Positions 45,308-54,111 of a DNA stretch of 64,000 nt are shown piece by piece (the stretch's first letter is position 1; the number at the start of each line of letters is the position of its first letter). The notes under the pieces were generated by a model that ran no database searches, was not told the DNA's origin, and saw nothing but the letters and a program-made list of their open reading frames with translations. Both the position numbers and the translations under genes were made by a program. Where the stretch lies: contig NZ_CP032543.1 in the NCBI RefSeq assembly GCF_003610995.1, positions 5,890,001 to 5,954,000 of the forward strand. The letters run 5' to 3'. The DNA is from Streptomyces griseus subsp. griseus (GTDB taxonomy: Bacteria; Actinomycetota; Actinomycetes; Streptomycetales; Streptomycetaceae).

Positions 45308-45323
45308 ATGCGAGTCTCCGCAT
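45308..45323. promoter_or_regulatory. Candidate operator between the PucR and dehydrogenase genes
   Basis: ATGCG-N6-CGCAT is an inverted repeat in the 204-bp divergent gap, 60 bp upstream of the PucR start. It is the clearest symmetrical element there; binding by PucR is a guess from position. Confidence 0.3.
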
Positions 45324-45451
45324 CGTAAATGCCAGGCCAAGGGAGGCAAACACCTCTTGGTCGATCCTCCAGCGCTACGTCCTCGGCCTGGTGTATTTCC
45401 GTACGGTGAACCAGTCGTGCGGGCCCCCGGCGCGGGGTTTCACTGGCGGTC

Positions 45452-46276
45452 ATGGACCTCAACACGGTGCTCGACGTGCGGGACGCCCGCAGCCCCGCCC
45501 CCTGGCGGCCGGGCGACGCCTGGCTCGGCGGCGGCACCTACCTCTTCTCCGAGCCGCAGCCGCATCTGCGCCGGCTGGTGGACCTGAGCCGGATGGGCTG
45601 GGAGCCGGTGCGCGAGCTGCCGGACGGTTCGCTGGAGCTGGCGGCGACCTGCACGATCGCGCGGCTCTCGCGGTTCGGGAGGGCCTGGGGCGCCCCGGCG
45701 GCTCCGCTCGTGGAGCAGTGCTGCCGGGCCTTCCTCGCCTCGTTCAAGATCTGGAACATGGCGACCGTCGGCGGCAACCTCTGCAACGCCCTGCCCGCCG
45801 GGCCGATGATCTCGCTCACCGCCGCGCTGGACGGCACCTGCCTGCTCCGCGCCCAGGACGGTTCGCTGCGCCGCGTGAAGGTGGCGGACTTCGTCACCGG
45901 CGCGGGCCGCAAGGACCTGGCCGAGGGCGAGCTGCTGCGCTCGGTCACCCTGCCCGCCCGCGCCCTCGCCTCCCGTACGGCGTTCCGCCAGGCCTCCCTC
46001 TACGGGCTCGGGCGCTCGGGGGCGCTGGTCATCGGGGTCCTGGACCCGGTCGACGGGTCGCTGGCCGTGACGGTGAGCGCCGCGACGGTCCGGCCGTTCC
46101 GCTTCTGGTTCCCCTTGCCGCCGGACCGGGACACGCTGCGGGACGCGATCGACTCCACGGCCGGCGCCGACGACTGGTTCGACGACATCCACGGACTGCC
46201 CGCGTGGCGGCGGCACATGGCGCTGCGCTTCGCCGAGGAGATCCGCCGGGAACTGACTTCAGGGGGAGCGGCATGA
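45452..46276 (+). CDS. Xanthine dehydrogenase-type FAD-binding subunit
   Basis: 274 residues, type PCMH/molybdopterin dehydrogenase FAD domain. The FAD-pyrophosphate loop is LGGGTYLF (about residues 25-32), and the flavin motif is [19 protein letters not shown] (about 101-119). It passes electrons from the molybdenum and iron-sulfur centres to the acceptor. The stop overlaps the next ATG (ATGA), so the subunits are made together. The overall set corresponds to XdhB-like proteins that hydroxylate purines or related heterocycles. The substrate is not visible in the sequence. Confidence 0.88.
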   Translation: MDLNTVLDVRDARSPAPWRPGDAWLGGGTYLFSEPQPHLRRLVDLSRMGWEPVRELPDGSLELAATCTIARLSRFGRAWGAPAAPLVEQCCRAFLASFKIWNMATVGGNLCNALPAGPMISLTAALDGTCLLRAQDGSLRRVKVADFVTGAGRKDLAEGELLRSVTLPARALASRTAFRQASLYGLGRSGALVIGVLDPVDGSLAVTVSAATVRPFRFWFPLPPDRDTLRDAIDSTAGADDWFDDIHGLPAWRRHMALRFAEEIRRELTSGGAA

Positions 46277-48393
46277 GCTACGGGATCCGCATCAACGGCC
46301 GGCCCTTCGAGGACGAGCCGCGCGCCGGGCAGTGCCTGCGCACCTACCTCCGCGAGCGCGGCTGGTTCGGCGTCAAGAAGGGCTGCGACGCCGGGGACTG
46401 CGGGGCGTGCACGGTGCACGTGGACGGGGAGCCGGTGCACAGCTGCCTCTACCCCGCCCTGCGAGCCGAGGGGCGGACCGTCACCACGGTGGAGGGGCTG
46501 GCGGGCGAGGGCGGTGAACTCCACCCCGTACAACAGCAGTTCCTCGACGCGCAGGGGTTCCAGTGCGGCTTCTGCACCGCCGGGTACCTGATGACGACGG
46601 CCGCCCTCGACGAGGAGCAACTCACCGACCTGCCCCGGGCGTTCAAGGGCAACATCTGCCGCTGTACCGGCTACCGGGCCATCGAGGACGCGGTGCGCGG
46701 CGTACGGCACACCGAGGAGCCGGGCGCCGGGCGGGCCGTCGGCCGCAACCTGGGCGCCCCGGCCGGGCCCCAGGTGGTGACGGGCACCGCGCGGTACACC
46801 TTCGACCTCGACGTCCCCGGCCTCCTCCATATGAAGCTCCTGCGCTCCCCGCACCCGCACGCCCGCATCGTCGCCATCGACACGGCCGCCGCCCTGCGCG
46901 TCCCCGGCGTCCACCTGGTCCTCACCCACCACGACGCCCCGGAACGGCTCTACTCCACCGCCCGCCACGAGCACCCCACCGAAGATCCCGACGACACCCG
47001 GCTGCTGGACGACACCGTCCGCTACATCGGCCAGCGCGTCGCCGCCGTGGTCGCCGACAGCGAGGCGGCGGCCGAGGAGGGGTGCCGCCGGATCGAGGTG
47101 ACGTACGAGCAACTCCCGTACGTCACCGACCCGGAGGAGGCGATGGCCCCCGGCGCCCCGGTCGTCCACGCCAAGGGCCCCGAGTCGCGCATCGCCCGCC
47201 CCGAGAACAACGTCGTCGGTGAAGTGCACGGCGAGATCGGCTCGGTGGAGGTGGGGTTCGCCGAGGCCGACGTCGTCCACGAGGAGACCTTCCGCACCCA
47301 ACGGGTCCAGCACGCCAGCCTGGAGACGCACGGCGCGGTCGCCTGGTACGAGAGCGGGGAGGACGGTGAGGAACGGCTCACCGTGCGCTCCAGCACCCAG
47401 ACCCCCTTCCTCACCCGGCGGGCCCTGTGCGCCCTGTTCGGCCTGGAGTTGAAGCGGGTGCGGGTGCGGGTGCTGGCGGGCCGGGTCGGCGGCGGTCTCG
47501 GCGGAAAGCAGGAGATGATCGTCGAGGACATCGTGGCGCTCGCCGTGATGCGGCTGCGCCGCCCGGTCAAGCTGGAGTACACGCGCGCCGAGCAGTTCTA
47601 CGGTGCCACCACCCGCCACCCCTTCACCATCGGGGTCCGCGCGGGCGCCCGGGCGGACGGCACACTCACCGCCCTCCAGGTGCGGGTGGTGTCGGACACC
47701 GGGGCGTACGGCAACCACGGCCCCGCCGTCATGTTCCACAGCGTTGGCGAGTCCATGGCCGTCTACCGCGCCCCGCACAAGAAGGTGGACGCCTACTCCG
47801 TCTACACCAACTCCGTTCCCGCGGGCGCCTTCCGGGGCTACGGCCTCGGCCAGGTCGTCTTCGCGGTCGAGTCGGTGATGGACGAGCTGGCCCGGCGCAC
47901 CGGCGTCGACCCGCTGGTCTTCCGGGAGTTGAACATCATCGGCCCCGGCGAGCACATGATCAGCCCCGGCGGCGAGGAGGAGGACCTGGAGATCGCCGGC
48001 TACGGTCTCGACCAGTGCCTCCAGGTCGTACGGGACGCGATCGGGGAGTACGGGGACGGTTCCGCTTCCCCCTCCGGTTCCGGGCCCGGCGACGACGTCC
48101 CCGAGGGGTGGCTCGTCGGCCAGGGCGCCGGGATGTCGATGATCGCCACCGGCCCGCCCGGCGGCCACTTCGCGGACGCCAGGGTGAAGCTGCTCCAGGA
48201 CGGAACGTACGACATCGCCGTCGGCACCGCCGAGTTCGGCAACGGCACCACGACCGTCCACCAACAGATCACCGCGGGCGCTCTCTCCACGACCGTCGAC
48301 CGGATCACGATCCGCCAGTCGGACACCGATGTGGTCCGGCACGACACGGGCGCCTTCGGTTCGGCCGGGACGGTGGTGGCGGGCAAGGCGTGA
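46273..48393 (+). CDS. Xanthine dehydrogenase-type fused [2Fe-2S]/molybdopterin subunit, N-terminal part
   Basis: This frame gives 706 residues. Residues 1-140 hold two [2Fe-2S] clusters: Cys38, 43, 46 and 58, then Cys98, 101, 129 and 131 ([15 protein letters not shown]). From about residue 160 the molybdenum domain begins ([20 protein letters not shown]), with [21 protein letters not shown] and [10 protein letters not shown] typical of xanthine dehydrogenase large subunits. The frame stops at AGTVVAGKA, where relatives continue without a break; the continuation lies in frame 3 from 48390. Fusion of the iron-sulfur and Mo subunits is itself less usual than separate subunits. One extra G near 48390 would restore a protein of about 924 residues. 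Confidence 0.88.
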   Translation: MSYGIRINGRPFEDEPRAGQCLRTYLRERGWFGVKKGCDAGDCGACTVHVDGEPVHSCLYPALRAEGRTVTTVEGLAGEGGELHPVQQQFLDAQGFQCGFCTAGYLMTTAALDEEQLTDLPRAFKGNICRCTGYRAIEDAVRGVRHTEEPGAGRAVGRNLGAPAGPQVVTGTARYTFDLDVPGLLHMKLLRSPHPHARIVAIDTAAALRVPGVHLVLTHHDAPERLYSTARHEHPTEDPDDTRLLDDTVRYIGQRVAAVVADSEAAAEEGCRRIEVTYEQLPYVTDPEEAMAPGAPVVHAKGPESRIARPENNVVGEVHGEIGSVEVGFAEADVVHEETFRTQRVQHASLETHGAVAWYESGEDGEERLTVRSSTQTPFLTRRALCALFGLELKRVRVRVLAGRVGGGLGGKQEMIVEDIVALAVMRLRRPVKLEYTRAEQFYGATTRHPFTIGVRAGARADGTLTALQVRVVSDTGAYGNHGPAVMFHSVGESMAVYRAPHKKVDAYSVYTNSVPAGAFRGYGLGQVVFAVESVMDELARRTGVDPLVFRELNIIGPGEHMISPGGEEEDLEIAGYGLDQCLQVVRDAIGEYGDGSASPSGSGPGDDVPEGWLVGQGAGMSMIATGPPGGHFADARVKLLQDGTYDIAVGTAEFGNGTTTVHQQITAGALSTTVDRITIRQSDTDVVRHDTGAFGSAGTVVAGKA

Positions 48394-49046
48394 TGAAGGC
48401 CGCCGACGCCCTCGCCGTACAACTGCTGGAGTTCGCCGCCCGGTATGTGGGGGCGGCTCCGGGGGAGTGCAGGCTCACCGCGGATGCCGTGGAGTACGCC
48501 GGGCGCGCGGTCAGCCTCAAGGAGCTGTACCAGGCAGCCCGCGCAGCCGGGCGCGAACTGTCGGCGGACGGGCACTGGGGCGGATCGCCGCGTTCGGTGG
48601 CGTTCAACGCCCAGTGGTTCCGGCTCGCCGTGGACCCGGGCACCGGCGAGATCCGCATCCTGCGCTCCGTCCACGCCGCCGACGCGGGCAAGGTGATGAA
48701 CCCGATGCAGTGCCGGGGCCAGGTCGAGGGCGGGGTGGCGCAGGCGCTCGGCGCGACCCTCTTCGAGAACGTACGCCTCGACGAGCGCGGCCAGGTCGTC
48801 ACGGCCGCGTTCCGCCGCTACCGGCTGACGCAGTACGCCGATGTGCCGCGTACCGAGGTGCACTTCATGGAGACCTCGGACGCGATCGGCCCGCTGGGCG
48901 CGAAGTCGATGAGCGAGAGCCCGTTCAACCCGGTCGCCCCGGCCTTCGCCAACGCGCTGCGCGATGCGACGGGCATCAGGTTCACCGAACTGCCGCTGAC
49001 GCGCGACCGGGTGTGGCTGGCGCTCCACGAGAAGGGAACGGGCTGA
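48393..49046 (+). CDS. Molybdopterin subunit, C-terminal part (frame-shifted continuation)
   Basis: The sequence [21 protein letters not shown] continues the molybdenum-domain sequence lost at the upstream stop, and includes NAQWFRLAVDPGTGEIRILR, VHAADAGKVMNPMQCRGQVEGG and the active-site-like GAKSMSESPFNP. The upstream TGA (48391-48393) overlaps the ATG (48393-48395), so coupled re-initiation could make a separate 217-residue chain. Reading across with a single added base would instead give one polypeptide. Either the assembly misses a base here or the gene is genuinely split. Confidence 0.75.
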   Translation: MKAADALAVQLLEFAARYVGAAPGECRLTADAVEYAGRAVSLKELYQAARAAGRELSADGHWGGSPRSVAFNAQWFRLAVDPGTGEIRILRSVHAADAGKVMNPMQCRGQVEGGVAQALGATLFENVRLDERGQVVTAAFRRYRLTQYADVPRTEVHFMETSDAIGPLGAKSMSESPFNPVAPAFANALRDATGIRFTELPLTRDRVWLALHEKGTG

Positions 49047-49363
49047 CGATCACTTCCGGACGGCGGGCCGACGGCCGGTCGGCCGGAACCCGCGCTCCCG
49101 GAAGGTCCGGCGTCGCGAAGCGGGGCGGAAGGTCGGGGGTGAGCAGTGAACGTGCCTGGGCCATGGGTCCCACCTGCCTCGCCGTGAGGAGTCCGGACGG
49201 GCTCCCAAGGTTGTTCGGAGCCGAGCGGCAGGGGGATGGGCCACGGCCCCGGCTCAGGCGCCCCACGCGGCGGGCGGGGCGTGGGAAGCGGCGCCCTGCC
49301 CGCCGCGTGTGACCGGGCGGCACGGGAGGGCGGGGGCAGAGGGCGGCAGACCCCTATGTACGG
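49047..49363. other. Intergenic region between the dehydrogenase and iron-transport operons
   Basis: About 320 bp without a credible gene. It contains the strong terminator at 49264-49309 and leads into the iron box. I see no other conserved element in the first 200 bp. Confidence 0.5.
49264..49309 (+). terminator. Strong hairpin terminator of the dehydrogenase operon
   Basis: An 18-bp stem (CACGCGGCGGGCGGGGCG at 49264-49281 with CGCCCTGCCCGCCGCGTG at 49292-49309) pairs throughout with a single G-U pair and a 10-nt loop. It has no U tract, as is usual in Streptomyces, and insulates the iron-regulated operon downstream. Confidence 0.75.
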
Positions 49364-49382
49364 TTAGCTTAGGCTTGCCTTA
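49364..49382 (+). promoter_or_regulatory. Iron box (DmdR1/IdeR-type operator)
   Basis: TTAGCTTAGGCTTGCCTTA matches the actinobacterial iron-box consensus TTAGGTTAGGCTNACCTAA at most positions. It lies 34 bp before the lipoprotein ATG, with a -10-like TAGTCT overlapping its right end, so iron-loaded repressor would block the promoter. Confidence 0.88.
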
Positions 49383-49416
49383 GTCTCACTCGCTCGTCCA
49401 ACCATGAGGAACACCC

Positions 49417-50463
49417 ATGCTCGGCTTCACCCGTCTGCGCCGTCACACCCTTGCTGCTTCGGCCACCGCCGTCGCCCTCGCCGTCGTCCTGGCCGGCTGC
49501 TCCTCGGACGGTGACAGCAAGGGCGCGGCGAAGGACACGGCGCAGAGCGGAGGCGCCTTCCCCGTCTCGATCAAGAGCTCCCTCGGCACCGCGAAGATCG
49601 ACGAGCAGCCGCAGCGCATCGTCACCCTCGGCCAGGGCTCCGCCGAGACCGCGATAGCCCTCGGCCAGACCCCGGTCGGCATCGAGAGCTACCCGTGGGG
49701 CAGCGACAAGTCCGGCTACCTCCCGTGGATCGACGAGGCCGTGAAGAAGTCCGGCGACAAGCTGCCCAAGCAGTTCGCGGGCGGCGAGGAGATCGACTTC
49801 GAGGCCATCACCGAGCTGGAGCCGGACGTCATCCTCGCCCCCTGGTCGGGCATCACGCAGAAGCAGTACGACGTCCTCAAGGACATCGCCCCCACGGTCG
49901 CCTACCCGGACCAGGCGTGGAGCACCGACTGGGACCAGCAGATCGACATCATCGGCAAGGCGCTCGGCCGGACGAAGGACACCGACGTCCTCAAGACGGA
50001 GATCGAGAAGCAGCTCGCCGACGCCGCGGCCACCCGGCCGGACTACCAGAAGGTCACCTTCTCCTACATCTACAACTCCGGCCCCGGCACCCTCGGCGTC
50101 TTCAAGCCCGAGGAGCAGCGCGTCAAGATGGTCTCCTCGCTCGGCCTGAAGGTCGACCCCGTCGTCAACGGCTTCAAGGAGACCCCCGGCACCGACTCGG
50201 CCCTCATCGGCCTGGAGAACGCCGAGAAGCTGAAGGACAGCGACCTGATCTTCACGTTCTACACGGACGCGAAGAACCGCAAGGAGATCGAGGGCCAGAA
50301 GCTGTACGGCGCGATCCCCGCGATCAAGAAGGGTGCCGTCGTCGCGAGCAACGACAACTCCTTCGTCACCGCCTCCTCGATCATCAACCCGCTGACCGTG
50401 CCGTGGACGATCGAGCGCTACCTGCCGATCATCGACGAGGCCGTCAAGAAGGCCGGCAAGTAG
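49417..50463 (+). CDS. Iron-siderophore ABC transporter substrate-binding lipoprotein
   Basis: 348 residues; ATG preceded by GAGGA. The lipobox LAGC (Cys28) anchors it to the outer face of the membrane. The class III (FecB/FhuD-like) binding fold shows PQRIVTLGQGSAETAIALG near the start, FEAITELEPDVILAPWSGIT in the middle, and a C-terminal VPWTIERYLPIIDEAV. Such proteins capture ferric siderophores for FecCD permeases. It is the first gene of an iron-box-controlled operon. Which siderophore it binds cannot be told. Confidence 0.93.
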   Translation: MLGFTRLRRHTLAASATAVALAVVLAGCSSDGDSKGAAKDTAQSGGAFPVSIKSSLGTAKIDEQPQRIVTLGQGSAETAIALGQTPVGIESYPWGSDKSGYLPWIDEAVKKSGDKLPKQFAGGEEIDFEAITELEPDVILAPWSGITQKQYDVLKDIAPTVAYPDQAWSTDWDQQIDIIGKALGRTKDTDVLKTEIEKQLADAAATRPDYQKVTFSYIYNSGPGTLGVFKPEEQRVKMVSSLGLKVDPVVNGFKETPGTDSALIGLENAEKLKDSDLIFTFYTDAKNRKEIEGQKLYGAIPAIKKGAVVASNDNSFVTASSIINPLTVPWTIERYLPIIDEAVKKAGK

Positions 50464-50513
50464 TCCCGGCCCGGTATCCGAACCGCCGAAGCCACCAGGC
50501 ACACCTCACTCCC

Positions 50514-51551
50514 ATGGCAACCACCACGGTCGCACCGCCGAGCGGCGCCGGCACTTCCCGCACCGGCGCCGCCCGGACGGCGTTCCTCCTGCTCGGGGCG
50601 GTCGCCGCGCTGGCCCTCGCGCTCTGCGCGAGCGTCATGTTCGGCAGCCGCTCCACCTCGTTCGGCGACGTCCTCGGTGTGCTCGCAGGCAGCGCCGACG
50701 AGAACGTCACCGCGATCATCGAGAGCCGCTACCCCCGTACCGCCCTCGGCGTCCTCGCCGGACTCTGCCTCGCGGTCGCCGGCACCCTCATGCAGGGCGT
50801 CTCGCGCAACCCGCTGGCCGAACCGGGCCTCCTCGGCATCAACGCGGGCGCCTCCGCGAGCATCGTCGCCGCGACCGCCTGGTTCGGGGCCTCCGGGGCC
50901 ACCGACACCATGTGGTGGGCGCTGCCCGGCGCGCTGGTCGCCGGGGTGCTCGTCCATGTCATCGGCTCCGCCGGTACGGGCACGAGCGTGGTGCGCCTGG
51001 TGCTCGCCGGGGCCGTGCTCACCGCCGTGCTGATGGCGTTCATCCAGGCGGTGACGCTCAGCAAGCCGCAGGTCTTCGACAGCTACCGCTACTGGGTCGT
51101 GGGGGCCCTCGGCGGCCGGGACTTCGACGTGTTCTGGTCCGTGCTGCCCTTCGCCGCCGTCGGCTTCCTCCTCGCGCTCGCCCTCGGCCCCGGCCTCAAC
51201 GCCCTCGCCCTGGGCGACGCGACCGCCGTGGCCCTCGGCTCGGACCCGGCGCGTACCCGGGGCGGCGGGCTGCTCGCCGCCACCCTGCTCAGCGCCGCCG
51301 CGACCGCCGCCGTCGGCCCGATCGCCTTCGTCGGCCTGGCCGTACCGCATATCGTACGGGCCCTGGTCGGTGTCGACTTCCGGGTCCAGCTCCTCTTCGC
51401 CGCGCTGCTGGGCCCCACCCTGCTCCTCCTCGCGGACGTCGTGGGCCGGGTCGTCATGCGGCCCACCGAACTCATGGTCGGCGTCGTCACCGCGTTCATC
51501 GGCGCACCCGCGCTGCTCATCGCCGTACGCAGGATGCGGGGCACCCCATGA
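50514..51551 (+). CDS. FecCD-type siderophore permease 1
   Basis: 345 residues from ATG at 50514, with about ten membrane helices. Family motifs are RYPRTALGVLAGLCLAVAGT, MQGVSRNPLAEPGLLGINAG and GPIAFVGLAVPHIVRALVG; the last is the coupling segment that contacts the ATPase. It forms half of the channel with the next gene, which overlaps it by four bases (ATGA). Confidence 0.94.
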   Translation: MATTTVAPPSGAGTSRTGAARTAFLLLGAVAALALALCASVMFGSRSTSFGDVLGVLAGSADENVTAIIESRYPRTALGVLAGLCLAVAGTLMQGVSRNPLAEPGLLGINAGASASIVAATAWFGASGATDTMWWALPGALVAGVLVHVIGSAGTGTSVVRLVLAGAVLTAVLMAFIQAVTLSKPQVFDSYRYWVVGALGGRDFDVFWSVLPFAAVGFLLALALGPGLNALALGDATAVALGSDPARTRGGGLLAATLLSAAATAAVGPIAFVGLAVPHIVRALVGVDFRVQLLFAALLGPTLLLLADVVGRVVMRPTELMVGVVTAFIGAPALLIAVRRMRGTP

Positions 51552-52615
51552 CCGTCACCGAACCCCTCCGCGAGCCCCTCAAGGCCCCGCGCGGCCATCT
51601 GGTCATCGGCCGTACCGTGGCGATACCGATGCGCCGGGCCTCCGTCCTCGCGGGCGCCGGGCTCTTCGTGCTCCTCCTCGGGACCGCCGTGGCGACGCTG
51701 ACCTGGGGGCGCCTGGGCCTCGACCTCGCCGACCTGCCCGCCGCCCTCCTCGGGGACGCCGAGGGCAAGGACCGCTTCGTCTTCAACCGGCTGCGCGGCC
51801 CCCGCCTCACCGTCGCCGTCGGGGTCGGCGCCGCGCTCGGCCTCTCGGGCGCGCTCTTCCAGTCCGTCACCCGCAACCCGCTCGGCAGCCCCGACGTCAT
51901 CGGCCTCTCCGCCGGGGCCGGGGCGGGCGCCGCGATCTGCGCGCTGATGTTCCCCGGCACGGTCCCGGTCGCCGTCGGCGCGCTCATCGGCGCGGTCGCC
52001 GCGATGGCCCTGGTGTACATCTCCACCGGGACCGGCTTCCGCAATCCCGCCCGGCTCGTCATCGCCGGTATCGGGGTCGCCGCGATGGGCGCCGCCGTCA
52101 CCCAGTACGTCGTCTACGCCCTGGAGCGTGACAAGGCCTCCGTCCTCACCGCCTACGTCAACGGCAGCCTCACCGCCCGCTCCTGGACCGACGCCACCAC
52201 CATCTGGCTGGTCCTGCTCACCGCGGCCCCGCTGACCGCGCTGATCTCCCGGCGCCTCGACATCGGTGAGATGGGCGACGACATCGCCGAAGGGCTCGGC
52301 TCGGAGCCGAGGAAGGCCAAGACCCTCGCCGTGGTCCTCGCCATCGCCCTCTCGGCGGCCGCCGTCAGCGTCTCGGGACCCATCGCCTTCATCGCCCTGA
52401 CGGCCCCGCAGATCGCCAAGCGCCTCACCCGCGGATCCGGCCCCCACCTGCTGCTCTCCGGCCTCACCGGCGGGCTGCTGCTGGTCGCCGCCGACCTCTG
52501 CGCCCAGCAGTTGCCGCTCTTCGAGGACCTGCCGGTCGGGATCTACACCATGGCGATCGGGGGCGCGTACCTCGGCTGTCTGCTGATACGTGAGTGGCGC
52601 CGGGGGGCGCTGTGA
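51548..52615 (+). CDS. FecCD-type siderophore permease 2
   Basis: 355 residues. Motifs match those of permease 1: RLRGPRLTVAVGVGAALGLSGALFQ, SVTRNPLGSPDVIGLSAGAG and GPIAFIALTAPQIAKRL. It starts at an ATG overlapping the stop of permease 1, so the two chains are made in equal amounts. No ATPase gene follows. The operon must share an ATP-binding subunit encoded elsewhere, a pattern known for some Streptomyces siderophore systems. Confidence 0.94.
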   Translation: MTVTEPLREPLKAPRGHLVIGRTVAIPMRRASVLAGAGLFVLLLGTAVATLTWGRLGLDLADLPAALLGDAEGKDRFVFNRLRGPRLTVAVGVGAALGLSGALFQSVTRNPLGSPDVIGLSAGAGAGAAICALMFPGTVPVAVGALIGAVAAMALVYISTGTGFRNPARLVIAGIGVAAMGAAVTQYVVYALERDKASVLTAYVNGSLTARSWTDATTIWLVLLTAAPLTALISRRLDIGEMGDDIAEGLGSEPRKAKTLAVVLAIALSAAAVSVSGPIAFIALTAPQIAKRLTRGSGPHLLLSGLTGGLLLVAADLCAQQLPLFEDLPVGIYTMAIGGAYLGCLLIREWRRGAL

Positions 52616-52685
52616 CAGCCCGGCCCGGTCCGCGCCGCGAAGGCGCCCGGAACGATGACGACTGGTCACGTACAGGTTCGTCGAC

Positions 52686-52691
52686 CATACT
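52686..52691 (+). promoter_or_regulatory. -10-like element for a leaderless transcript
   Basis: CATACT is followed by exactly 7 nt and then the GTG start at 52699. No Shine-Dalgarno sequence precedes that start. The spacing puts the transcription start on the GTG itself. Confidence 0.4.
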
Positions 52692-52698
52692 GCCCGCC

Positions 52699-53220
52699 GT
52701 GGAGCAGAGCATAGATTCGAACAAGAAGCCCGAGTTCGCCGCAGGCACCGACCCGGCGTTCATCCCCCTCCCCGGCCTGGCGGCGCCCGCCGGGGCCCGG
52801 AAGACCGAAGCGGAACCGGAGGACGGCCCTCAGGCGGACCCGGAACTCGACGAAGCGCCCGAAGCGGCGGCCGAGGAGGCTCCTGAGCCTGAGGCCGACG
52901 CTACGGCCGATGCGGAAGCGGAAGCGGAGGCTCCCGAGGACGGCCCGGTCTTCGAGGTCAGCGACCGCCGCGGGTCGATCCGGGTGGCCCGGGAAGGCAT
53001 CCGGTTCACCCTGGACGACCAGGAGGCCGACTTCGACTGGTCCGAGATCGGCGCGGTGGAGATGCACCCGGCCCGCTTCGGCCGCCGGTTCACCGTGACC
53101 GTGCACCTGTCTACCCGCCGCTGGTTCAACGCCGAGGTCGAGGCGGAGAGCCGGGCGCGGCTCAAGGAGTGGCCGGCCGAGCTGGACGCCGTCCTGGACG
53201 CCTACTTCGAGGAGTCCTGA
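52699..53220 (+). CDS. Conserved actinobacterial hypothetical with acidic N-terminus
   Basis: 173 residues from GTG at 52699. Residues about 25-75 are an acidic Glu/Ala/Asp-rich low-complexity stretch. Residues about 80-173 form a compact domain (VFEVSDRRGSIRVAREGIRFTL, DWSEIGAVEMHPARFGRRFTV, then a helix to the end) suggestive of a small beta-barrel or PH-like fold. The start is chosen because a -10-like CATACT lies exactly 7 nt upstream and longer frames are low-complexity. Function unknown. Confidence 0.7.
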   Translation: MEQSIDSNKKPEFAAGTDPAFIPLPGLAAPAGARKTEAEPEDGPQADPELDEAPEAAAEEAPEPEADATADAEAEAEAPEDGPVFEVSDRRGSIRVAREGIRFTLDDQEADFDWSEIGAVEMHPARFGRRFTVTVHLSTRRWFNAEVEAESRARLKEWPAELDAVLDAYFEES

Positions 53221-53231
53221 GCGGGCGGCCG

Positions 53232-53301
53232 CGCCCCGGACACCGCTGAGCGGCCCTCCCGGCGCCTTGGCGTCCGGGGGCGGTCGGCGGTGTCCGGGGC
53301 G
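53232..53301. terminator. Inverted repeat between convergent genes, with GTGTCCG repeats
   Basis: A perfect 15-bp inverted repeat, CGCCCCGGACACCGC (53232-53246) and GCGGTGTCCGGGGCG (53287-53301), with a 40-nt loop, sits between convergent genes and may stop transcription from both sides. The motif GTGTCCGRGG recurs at 53317, with a variant GTGTCCGGAG at 53343, giving three copies about 27 bp apart. Confidence 0.5.
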
Positions 53302-53384
53302 GGCGGTCCCGGAGGGTGTCCGAGGGCGGAGGGCGCCGAAAAGTGTCCGGAGGCGGGCGGTTCCGTACGGGCCGGAGCCGCCCG

Positions 53385-54041
53385 TCACTCGCCGCGCGAG
53401 GCGTCCTTACGGCCCCGGACGCGCATCACGACGTACCAGCCCACCGCCAGCACGGCCAGCCCGAGCACGACCTTCGACAGGATGCCGACGTACTCCCCGA
53501 CCACGTCCCAGCTGTCGCCCAGCCAGTAACCCGCCAGCACCAGCACGCTGTTCCACACCAGGCTGCCCGCCGTCGTCAGCCCGACGAACACCGGCAGCGG
53601 CATGCGCTCCACACCCGCGGGCACCGAGATCAGGCTCCGGAAGACCGGCACCATACGGCCCAGCAGGACCGCCTTGGTGCCGTGCCGGGCGAACCACTCC
53701 TCCGTACGCACCAGGTCGGCGGGCTTGACCAGCGGCAGCCTCGCCCACAGGGCGTGCATCCGCTCCCGACCGAAGACGGCCCCGAGCCCGTACAGCGCCA
53801 ACGCCCCGACCACCGAGCCGAGCGTCGTCCAGAACAGCGCGGAGGCCAGGCTGAGCACGCCCTGCGAAGCGGCGAACCCGGTCAGCGGGAGGATGATCTC
53901 GCTCGGCAGCGGCGGGAACAGGTTCTCCACGGCGATGGCGAAACCGGCGCCCGGCCCGCCGAACGTCTCCACCAGGCCGGTGGCCCACCCCGCTATGCCG
54001 CCCTTCGGCTCCTCGGCGGCGACGGGCAGTGCGAGGTGCAT
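53385..54041 (-). CDS. DedA family membrane protein
   Basis: 218 residues from ATG at 54041, preceded by GGAGAG. Motifs are ENLFPPLPSEIILPLTGFAASQG (re-entrant segment), then LGRMVPVFRSLISVPAGVERMP, both diagnostic of the DedA/VTT family, with four or five membrane helices. DedA proteins act in the cytoplasmic membrane as lipid scramblases or flippases, including undecaprenyl phosphate recycling. It lies 70 bp downstream of the SIS-domain gene on the same strand and may share its transcript. Confidence 0.93.
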   Translation of the reverse strand: MHLALPVAAEEPKGGIAGWATGLVETFGGPGAGFAIAVENLFPPLPSEIILPLTGFAASQGVLSLASALFWTTLGSVVGALALYGLGAVFGRERMHALWARLPLVKPADLVRTEEWFARHGTKAVLLGRMVPVFRSLISVPAGVERMPLPVFVGLTTAGSLVWNSVLVLAGYWLGDSWDVVGEYVGILSKVVLGLAVLAVGWYVVMRVRGRKDASRGE

Positions 54042-54111
54042 GAAGGCTCTCCGGCGTAGGGGTGTCGGGTGCGCGGAGGGGCGTCGGCCGCCTCCTGCCG
54101 CCCATCCTCCC

